64,000 bases of DNA from DASPKT01 sp035626475 (GTDB taxonomy: Bacteria > Pseudomonadota > Alphaproteobacteria > Azospirillales > Azospirillaceae). The notes under the pieces were generated by a model. The model saw only the letters and a program-made list of their open reading frames with translations, ran no database searches and had not been told where the DNA came from. Positions 54,543-64,000 of the stretch are shown piece after piece (positions within the stretch are counted from its first letter, which is position 1; every line of letters begins with the position of its first letter). The position numbers were made by a program, and so were the translations under genes. Location: assembly GCA_035626475.1 (NCBI GenBank), contig DASPNP010000049.1, positions 57,124-121,123 of the forward strand, read 5' to 3'.

Positions 54543-56192
54543 ATGGGAACGAAACGCATCCTGGCGGCCGCCCTGCTGGCCTCCAGCGCGCTGGCCGGTG
54601 CCGCCTTCGCCGCCGACAAGGCCGCCATCACCGCCGAGGGGCTGGTGCCGCACATCAAGGTGCTGGCCTCGGACGAGTTCGAGGGGCGCAAGCCCGGCAC
54701 GGCGGGCGAGGAGAAGACGGTCGCCTACATGGCCGAGCAGTTCCGCAAGCTCGGGCTGAAGCCGGCCGGCGACAACGGCACCTTCTTCCAGGAGGTGCCG
54801 ATGGTCGAGATCGTCAACAAGCCGAACGGCCCCATGACGGTCACGGCCAAGGACGGCAAGGTCCTGAAGTACGAGTACTTCACCCAGGCCATGTACTGGA
54901 GCCGCCGCCGCGTCGACCAGCCGGCCGTGACGGACTCGGAGGTGGTCTTCGTCGGCTACGGCATCACCGAGCCGCAGCAGAACTGGGACGACTATGCCGG
55001 CATCGACGTGCGCGGCAAGACGGTGGTGGTGCTGGTCAACGATCCGGGCTTCGCCACCGGCGACCCCAAGATGTTCGACGGCCTCGCCATGACCTGGCAC
55101 GGCCGCTGGCCCTACAAGTACGCCAACGCCGCCGCCCATGGCGCGGCCGCCGTGCTGATCGTCCATGAGACGCGGCCGGCGGGCTATCCCTGGGGCGTGG
55201 TCGCCAACAGCCACAGCATCCCGCGCCTGGACCTGATGCCGCCCGACGGCGGCAAGGACCGCTCGATGATCGAGGGTTGGGTACAGCTGGACGTCGCCAA
55301 GGAGATGTTCGCCGCCGCCGGCCTGAACTACGAGGAACTGCGCGACCGCGCGTCGGATCGCGGCTTCAAGGCGGTGCCGATGGGGCTCAAGCTCTCGGTG
55401 GCGCTGAACAACAGCTTCCGCGACCTGAAGTCCCGCAACGTCGCGGCCGTGCTGCCGGGTGCCGAGAAGCCGGACGAGACCATCCTCTACGCCGCCCACT
55501 GGGACCATCTGGGGCGCGGCAACCCGATCAACGGCGACGACATCTACAACGGCGCCGTGGACAACGCGACCGGCACCGCCGGCCTGCTGGAGCTGGCCCG
55601 CGCCTTCGCGCAGGGGCCGCGTCCCAAGCGCAGCGTCGCCTTCCTGGGCTTCACCGCCGAGGAGCAGGGTCTGCTGGGGTCCGAGCATTACGCGCTGCAC
55701 CCGCTGTTCGACCCGGCCAAGACGGTGGCCGGCTTCAACATGGACGGGCTCAGCTATATGGGCCGCACCCGCGACATCGTCGTGGTCGGCGCCGGCAAGT
55801 CGGAGATGGAGGACGACCTCGCCGCCTGGGCAAAGGCCAAGGGGAAGACCATCAGCCCCGAGACCTTCCCCGAGCGCGGCGCCTATTACCGCTCCGACCA
55901 CCTCAACATGGCCCGCATCGGCATCCCCGCGCTCTACGCCAAGTCGGGCGTCGACAACATCCAGCACGGGGCCGAGTGGGGCAAGGCCAAGCAGGACGAG
56001 TTCACCCGCACCGACTACCACCAGCCCTCGGACGAGTGGAAGGAGGACATGGACCTGACCGGCGGCGCCGAGGACGTGCAGATGCTGTACGATCTGGGCT
56101 TCGGCCTCGCCAACAGCGACCGCTGGCCGAAATGGCGCGCGGGCACCGAGTTCCTGCCGATCCGCGAGAAGAGCCTGGCCGCGAAGAAGTAA
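54543..56192 (+). CDS. exported M28 family zinc aminopeptidase
   Basis: A 549-residue exported peptidase. Residues 1-23 are a signal peptide (AAALLASSALAGAAFA). A PA-like insert domain (about 140-230) precedes the M28 catalytic domain with zinc ligands in AAHWDHLG (His-x-Asp), GAVDNATGTAG (Asp), FTAEEQGLLGS (catalytic Glu and ligand), FNMDGLS (Asp) and the C-terminal DYHQPSDE (His). It probably releases N-terminal amino acids from peptides in the periplasm. The start is the ATG at 54543. Confidence 0.93.
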   Translation: MGTKRILAAALLASSALAGAAFAADKAAITAEGLVPHIKVLASDEFEGRKPGTAGEEKTVAYMAEQFRKLGLKPAGDNGTFFQEVPMVEIVNKPNGPMTVTAKDGKVLKYEYFTQAMYWSRRRVDQPAVTDSEVVFVGYGITEPQQNWDDYAGIDVRGKTVVVLVNDPGFATGDPKMFDGLAMTWHGRWPYKYANAAAHGAAAVLIVHETRPAGYPWGVVANSHSIPRLDLMPPDGGKDRSMIEGWVQLDVAKEMFAAAGLNYEELRDRASDRGFKAVPMGLKLSVALNNSFRDLKSRNVAAVLPGAEKPDETILYAAHWDHLGRGNPINGDDIYNGAVDNATGTAGLLELARAFAQGPRPKRSVAFLGFTAEEQGLLGSEHYALHPLFDPAKTVAGFNMDGLSYMGRTRDIVVVGAGKSEMEDDLAAWAKAKGKTISPETFPERGAYYRSDHLNMARIGIPALYAKSGVDNIQHGAEWGKAKQDEFTRTDYHQPSDEWKEDMDLTGGAEDVQMLYDLGFGLANSDRWPKWRAGTEFLPIREKSLAAKK

Positions 56193-56258
56193 TCGCCGCC
56201 GGACGGGCGATGGAGGGGCCGCGTCGCGGGGCGCGGCCCTTTCCTATTCCGGCCGGCT

Positions 56259-56342
56259 GTAGGTCGCATGGAGGCGGAGCCGTAATGCGACATTACTCCG
56301 GCGGGGTTTGTCGCATTACGGCTCCGCCTCCATGCGACCTAC
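56259..56342. repeat. palindromic dispersed repeat (GTAGGTCGCATGGAG family), copy 2
   Basis: A near-perfect 34-bp inverted repeat: GTAGGTCGCATGGAGGCGGA from 56259 and TCCGCCTCCATGCGACCTAC ending 56342, with a 16-bp centre. Confidence 0.9.
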
Positions 56343-56351
56343 GAACCGACC

Positions 56352-56603
56352 TTAGTCACGCTCGGCCTCGCGCCGGCGTTCCGCGATCAGCTCCTCCGAC
56401 GCGCGGCCCTGATGCTCCCGCATGGAGGATCGCGCCTTCTCCTGCAGCCGGCGAAGGGCAACATCCGGCGGGTCGAGATACAGCGAACCGTTCTCCACTC
56501 TCGCCGAGAGCACACCACCCTCCTTCAGCCCAAGTTCAGCTCGGAAGCATGCCGGGATCACCAATTCGCCGTCGGCCGTCATTCTGATCGTCTGGCTGGG
56601 CAT
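56352..56603 (-). CDS. AbrB/MazE-fold DNA-binding protein (orphan antitoxin-like)
   Basis: An 83-residue protein with a SpoVT/AbrB swapped-hairpin domain: TIRMTADGELVIPACFRAELGLKEGG, then LSARVENGSLYLDPP. A charged helical tail (SSMREHQGRASEELIAERRREAERD) resembles VapB/MazE antitoxins that wrap a PIN or MazF toxin. ATG 56603 has GGGAG at a good distance; a longer start at 56636 does not. No toxin gene adjoins it: downstream are a palindromic repeat and the M28 gene. It may be a solitary regulator or the remnant of a toxin-antitoxin pair. Confidence 0.82.
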   Translation of the reverse strand: MPSQTIRMTADGELVIPACFRAELGLKEGGVLSARVENGSLYLDPPDVALRRLQEKARSSMREHQGRASEELIAERRREAERD

Positions 56604-56669
56604 GCTGCTGCTCCCGAAGGTGCCGGTCTTCCGCATGGTCGCACAAATGGTCCGCCCAGCAAACCGGCC

Positions 56670-57362
56670 TCACCCGCGCCGCAACCCCGGGCGCTCCGTC
56701 CCGCCGGTGCGGCGGACATAGTCGGCCAGGGTGCGGCCGGGCTCGGGCTCGAAGGTCTCGCGCAGCAGGCCCAGGCGCATCACCCGGTCCAGGCGGAAGG
56801 CGCGGAAATCCTCGCGCAGGTCGCACCAGGCGATGAGGACGAAGCTGCGGCCCCAATCCTCCAGATGCAGCGGGCGCACCGTGCGGACGGTCCGCTCCTC
56901 CTCGCCGCTGAGATAGTCGATCGTAACCTTGCGGCGCCCCGCCACGGCCTCGGCGAGGTCGGCCAGGAAGTTGTCCTCCGCCAGCAGCCCGTCCTCGCCC
57001 GGATCGCGCCACTCGGGACAGGGCACCACGCCGGGCAGGGCCGTGGCGAGCTTGCGCTGGAGGTCGAGAGTCGCCTCCCAGGCGTCGGGATCGAACTCGC
57101 CCAGCCGCTCGAACAGGACCCGCAGCAGCCAGAGCTCGCCGGCGGTGAACTGGACCGGGGCGGCCGATCCGGCCCGTGTCAGGCGGATCGTACGGCCGTC
57201 GTCCATGACGGGAAATCCCAGCGCCTGTAGCCGCGCCACGTCGCCCTCAACCGCCTGCGGCGGTGTCTCCAGCCGCTTCGCCAGATCCGGCCGCTCGTGC
57301 GGGCGCCGGTCCGACAGGATCGCCAGCAGGCGCAGAAGCCGGTCGGTATCGTCGTTCCCCAT
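56670..57362 (-). CDS. WYL domain-containing transcriptional regulator (YafY-like)
   Basis: A 230-residue regulator with an N-terminal winged helix (DRLLRLLAILSDRRPHERPDLAKRL, then VEGDVARLQALGFPV) and a C-terminal WYL-type effector domain (VTIDYLSGEEERTVRTVRPLHLEDWGRSFVLIAWCDLREDFRAFRLDRV). ATG 57362 follows GGGAG; the upstream frame has no site. Members often respond to nucleotide-like or DNA-damage signals. A 17-bp palindrome lies 22 bp upstream of the start and may be its own operator. Confidence 0.92.
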   Translation of the reverse strand: MGNDDTDRLLRLLAILSDRRPHERPDLAKRLETPPQAVEGDVARLQALGFPVMDDGRTIRLTRAGSAAPVQFTAGELWLLRVLFERLGEFDPDAWEATLDLQRKLATALPGVVPCPEWRDPGEDGLLAEDNFLADLAEAVAGRRKVTIDYLSGEEERTVRTVRPLHLEDWGRSFVLIAWCDLREDFRAFRLDRVMRLGLLRETFEPEPGRTLADYVRRTGGTERPGLRRG

Positions 57363-57384
57363 CGCTCCCTCATGCGTCCCCGGG

Positions 57385-57401
57385 GCGATCCATATGATCG
57401 C
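57385..57401. promoter_or_regulatory. palindrome GCGATCCATATGATCGC upstream of the WYL gene
   Basis: A 17-bp inverted repeat (6-bp arms, 5-bp CATAT centre) 22 bp before the start codon of the WYL regulator. Its position suits an autoregulatory operator; binding is inferred. Confidence 0.5.
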
Positions 57402-57559
57402 GGGAGGCGCCGCCGGCAACGGGCGGCACCGGTATGACCGGGCCTGCAACCATCTCAGCCCTGCCATGCGGGTGATTCTTCACAAAGGGGTAACGGACTG
57501 GCTGTATCCAGCCCCCGCGCCCACCGGGCGAGAGGATCACCGTTTCAGCTGGACCGACC

Positions 57560-57877
57560 ATGAAGATCGCCTCCATCACCGCCACGGCCGCCCTGCTCTG
57601 CACCCTCGGCCTCGCCCCGGCCGCCCTGGCCGCCTGCCAGGCCGCCCCCGAGCCCGCCATCCCGAACGGCGCCAGCGCGCAGGCCGACGAGATGAGCATG
57701 GTGACCGAGGAGGTGAAGGCCTACGTCACCAACATGAACGAGTACGTCCAGTGCCTGAGCTTCCAGGCCAAGGACGATCCGTCCGGCGTGCAGAAGGTCA
57801 ACGCTGCCATCGACCGCATCGAGACGGTGACGATGGAGTTCAACAAGCAGCTCCGCGCGTTCAAGTCCCGCGGCTGA
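57560..57877 (+). CDS. small exported protein of unknown function, 105 aa
   Basis: A 105-residue protein with a signal peptide (TATAALLCTLGLAPAALA, cleavage about residue 24). The mature part is helical with two cysteines, CQAAPE at its start and VQCLSF in the middle, that may form a disulfide; MVTEEVKAYVTNMNEYVQ and VNAAIDRIETVTMEFNKQL look amphipathic. No family is recognised. Its last four codons (AAG TCC CGC GGC) and stop are the first unit of a tandem repeat that continues downstream. Confidence 0.75.
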   Translation: MKIASITATAALLCTLGLAPAALAACQAAPEPAIPNGASAQADEMSMVTEEVKAYVTNMNEYVQCLSFQAKDDPSGVQKVNAAIDRIETVTMEFNKQLRAFKSRG

Positions 57878-57970
57878 GGCCGCTCGGGGGCAAGTCCCGC
57901 GGCTGACGCCGCTCGGGGCAAGTCCCGCGGCTGAGGCCGCCTGGGGCGAGTCCCGCGGCTGAGGCCGCTT
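57862..57970 (+). repeat. tandem repeat of a 28-29-bp unit at the 3' end of the exported-protein gene
   Basis: Four units start at 57862, 57891, 57919 and 57947. Each begins CAAGTCCCGCGGCTGAGGCC or a close variant, so the gene's last codons and stop codon are repeated in units 2 to 4 outside the reading frame of the gene. Confidence 0.85.
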
Positions 57971-57988
57971 CGCCGCGCCTGATGAGAC

Positions 57989-58018
57989 AGGGCCGCGATC
58001 CCGAGGGGGCGCGGCCCT
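57989..58018 (+). terminator. rho-independent terminator after the 105-aa gene
   Basis: AGGGCCGCG (57989-57997) pairs with CGCGGCCCT (58010-58018), followed by TTCCC; moderately strong. It lies between two convergent genes. Confidence 0.7.
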
Positions 58019-58036
58019 TTCCCATTGTTCGCCCGG

Positions 58037-59461
58037 TCAATAGCGCCGGCCCGGCGCCTTGACCCTGAAGCGGCCGGCCAGATCGTCGCGCGAGCGGCGC
58101 ACCGCCGTCTCCGGCACATCGCACCAGGGCCCGACGAAGTCCCCCAGCAGGAAGTCGAACCCCGCCTGCTCCGCCAGGGCCGACACGGCCTCCCCGTCGA
58201 CATGGTCGGCGAAGGTGAGCAGATGGTGCTTGCGCGCGGCCGCCGCGAAGCGGGCGATCTCCGCATGGTGCCGGACGGCCTCGGCCACCGTGGGCATGGC
58301 GATGCCGACGACCTTGATGCCGCCCGTTGCCGCCGCCGCCGGGTCGGCATGCGCGAGATCGGCGCGTGCCAGGATCACCCGGGCATAGGGCTTCAGGGCG
58401 TTCACCAGCTCGATCAGCCGGCTGGCCGGGATGCCCGGCGGCAGGCCGTTCAGCTCGAAGGCCAGGAAGCCCACGATCTGGCGCGGGATCATCCGGCAGA
58501 GCTGAAGATACTGCCGGCGCCGGACCAGCACAGCCATCGTCTCGAAATGCACCGGCAGGGTCATCATCAGCCGGAACTTGTTGCGGACCAGCTCCTGGAG
58601 CAGCGAGACGCTGTGGCTGAGGATCTCCAGATCCAGATCCGCGATGGCGCCGGAGTCCGCCGGGTCGCGCAGCACGTCGTAGCCCCAATACTCGATCCCG
58701 CCCGGCCGCCGGCGCTTGGGGCGGCAGAGATAGGTGGAGATCACCTGGTTGCGCGCGTCCCAGATCGGCCGGTAGAGGATGTCCGGCGCCGCCTCCGGTT
58801 CCTCCTCGACCGCCCAGCCCGGCACCTCCCGCACGGGTCGCCTGGACTCGCCGCCGGACGCCCGGTGCCAGCCGGGATCGGCCGGCGGCGCGCGCCCCTC
58901 CTCATGATAGCCGTCCAGCGCGCTGCTCAGCAGCGACTGCAGGGATCGGCTCTCCACCGCCAGCCCGCCGCCGGCATCCATCACCGCCGTCTCCACCACG
59001 ATGTCGGCGGTGTCGCTGTCGCCCAGCAGCAGTTCGTGCAGCTCCTGCATCACCTTCCCGCAGAGCAGCTGCGCCTCCAGCTTGTTCAGCGTGGCGAAGA
59101 CGACGACATAGGTCTCCGACCCGTGCCGGAACCAGGCATCGGCCGGATGCAGGTGCTGAGCCAGCAGCCTCTCCATCAGCTGCTGCACCCGCCGCTCGAC
59201 GGCGGCCCAGCGGGCGCCGAGGCGGTCCTTCAGGGCGGCGAGCCCGATCAGGTGGAAGCAGCCCGCCGTGAAGCGGGTCTGGCCCTGCAGGATCGCCCGC
59301 AGCCGCTCCCGCGTGTCGGGACAGGTCAATTCCGCCTGAAGCGACCCGGCGGTCGCGTGCCTCGGCATGCTGGATGGCTGTCTCGCGTCGCTCTCGCACA
59401 GGGGCGAGATCAGCCTATCGAGCCATCTGGTCAGTCCCCCCGTTCCCCCGATCACCGCCAT
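58037..59461 (-). CDS. degenerate GGDEF-EAL-like protein
   Basis: A 474-residue cytoplasmic protein whose N-terminal half resembles a GGDEF domain (QGQTRFTAGCFHLIGLAALK, then AWFRHGSETYVVVFATLNKLEAQ) and whose C-terminal half resembles an EAL domain (LARADLAHADPAAA, LLTFADHVDGEAVSALAEQAGFDFLLGDFVG). The GGDEF loop is replaced by HGSETY (113-118) and no EAL signature is present, so neither cyclic-di-GMP synthesis nor hydrolysis is expected. It may sense or scaffold instead. ATG 59461 follows GGGGGGAAAA. Confidence 0.75.
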   Translation of the reverse strand: MAVIGGTGGLTRWLDRLISPLCESDARQPSSMPRHATAGSLQAELTCPDTRERLRAILQGQTRFTAGCFHLIGLAALKDRLGARWAAVERRVQQLMERLLAQHLHPADAWFRHGSETYVVVFATLNKLEAQLLCGKVMQELHELLLGDSDTADIVVETAVMDAGGGLAVESRSLQSLLSSALDGYHEEGRAPPADPGWHRASGGESRRPVREVPGWAVEEEPEAAPDILYRPIWDARNQVISTYLCRPKRRRPGGIEYWGYDVLRDPADSGAIADLDLEILSHSVSLLQELVRNKFRLMMTLPVHFETMAVLVRRRQYLQLCRMIPRQIVGFLAFELNGLPPGIPASRLIELVNALKPYARVILARADLAHADPAAAATGGIKVVGIAMPTVAEAVRHHAEIARFAAAARKHHLLTFADHVDGEAVSALAEQAGFDFLLGDFVGPWCDVPETAVRRSRDDLAGRFRVKAPGRRY

Positions 59462-59633
59462 GGCTTTTCCCCCCGGCCGTTTTCCCACAAATTTTCTGCG
59501 GGAATTGGTTGAGAGGACGTTAAGGAAGCGCAGCCCCGGCGCGATCTTCAGGACTAGGACCACAACCTGCCGATAGGCCCTTCGGCGTAGCGCCTTCTCC
59601 ATGACGGCATAGCCGCCGCGGAAGAGACGCACG

Positions 59634-59662
59634 AAAAAGGCCGCCCCCTCGCGGGAGCGGCC
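59634..59662 (-). terminator. rho-independent terminator after rpoC
   Basis: On the minus strand GGCCGCTCCC pairs with GGGGGCGGCC (one mismatch) over a GCGA loop, followed by TTTTT (AAAAA at 59634-59638 on plus). Confidence 0.85.
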
Positions 59663-59693
59663 CTTCCGTACTGGTGACCGTCGAGGCGGACGC

Positions 59694-63881
<4,188 letters not shown>

Positions 63882-63918
63882 GAGCCAACTCCCATGGGAA
63901 GGCTGGAATATCAGGAGC

Positions 63919-63948
63919 GGGAGGGGGGCTTGTTCAAGCCCCCCTCCC
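63919..63948 (-). other. strong hairpin in the rpoB-rpoC gap
   Basis: GGGAGGGGGGCTTG (63919-63932) pairs perfectly with CAAGCCCCCCTCCC (63935-63948), leaving only TT between. There is no T run, so it is not a typical terminator; RNA processing, pausing or stability control is possible. Confidence 0.7.
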
Positions 63949-63964
63949 TCTAATCGTCAGGCGC

Positions 63965-64000
63965 TCAGTAGGTCCGCTGGTTGAGCTCGACGTTCAGGCC
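63965..64000 (-). CDS. rpoB: DNA-directed RNA polymerase subunit beta, last 11 codons
   Basis: Only the 3' end is in the window; the coding frame on the minus strand reads GLNVELNQRTY and then TGA at 63965-63967. Its identity rests on its place 83 bp before rpoC on the same strand and on the acid-plus-amide-rich tail GLNVEL, which is common in RpoB C-termini. The catalytic part of the protein lies beyond the window edge. Confidence 0.85.
   Translation of the reverse strand, partial: GLNVELNQRTY

Noticed and set aside
57862..57970. Possible CRISPR array
   Set aside because: The units are directly adjacent with no unique spacers; it is a plain tandem repeat.
63919..63948. Terminator between rpoB and rpoC
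   Set aside because: No T run follows and termination there would silence rpoC.

Overview
This is a very GC-rich window of chromosome, almost certainly from an alphaproteobacterium of the Rhodospirillales/Azospirillaceae type. The reasons are the intact alphaproteobacterial division and cell-wall (dcw) cluster, the meso-DAP-type MurE, the FtsZ with a very long Ala/Pro-rich linker, and several protein families typical of that group. The genus is not determinable from sequence alone.

Layout. Positions 1-2250 hold the tail of a peptidoglycan amidase, an anomalous lower-GC orphan gene, a Uma2-family gene and the RNase P RNA. Positions 2244-2935 form a regulatory region with DnaA-box-like sites, ATGGG repeats and a promoter overlapped by five phased MraZ boxes. 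Positions 2936-22077 are the dcw cluster mraZ-rsmH-ftsL-ftsI-murE-murF-mraY-murD-ftsW-murG-(46-aa ORF)-murC-murB-(86-aa ORF)-ddl-ftsQ-ftsA-ftsZ. It is tightly packed with ATGA/GTGA overlaps, so it probably works as one translationally coupled assembly line for lipid II synthesis and septation. lpxC (lipid A synthesis) follows, then bamD (outer-membrane assembly), recN and ligA.

Positions 23450-59461 are a patchwork of single genes and short operons: two tandem paralogous small membrane proteins, a periplasmic binding protein, a polysaccharide flippase, a GIN-like beta-repeat secreted protein, gloA, a Zur/CobW zinc pair, an SDR/SnoaL operon, panC, an SLC13-type permease, carB-greA, a ChrA transporter, an Lrp regulator, an ELM1-like protein, a 2OG oxygenase, an M28 peptidase, a WYL regulator and a degenerate GGDEF/EAL protein. 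The spaces between them hold several families of dispersed palindromic repeats (four copies of one about 100-bp REP-like element) and one MITE with a TAA target duplication. The window ends in rpoC and the last codons of rpoB on the minus strand.

The most interesting unexplained signals are two perfect sigma-54 (-24/-12) promoters. One drives the pair of small paralogous membrane proteins, with a palindromic activator-like site about 150-190 bp upstream; the other drives the secreted beta-repeat protein. They share the extended core TTGCTCTTA and the same short leader length, which suggests a small sigma-54-controlled envelope regulon. Also notable are the MraZ operator overlapping its promoter, two small ORFs spliced by ATGA overlaps into the mur operon, a hairpin burying the ribosome-binding site of a DUF5654 gene, and the MITE in the lrp/ELM1 divergent promoter region.
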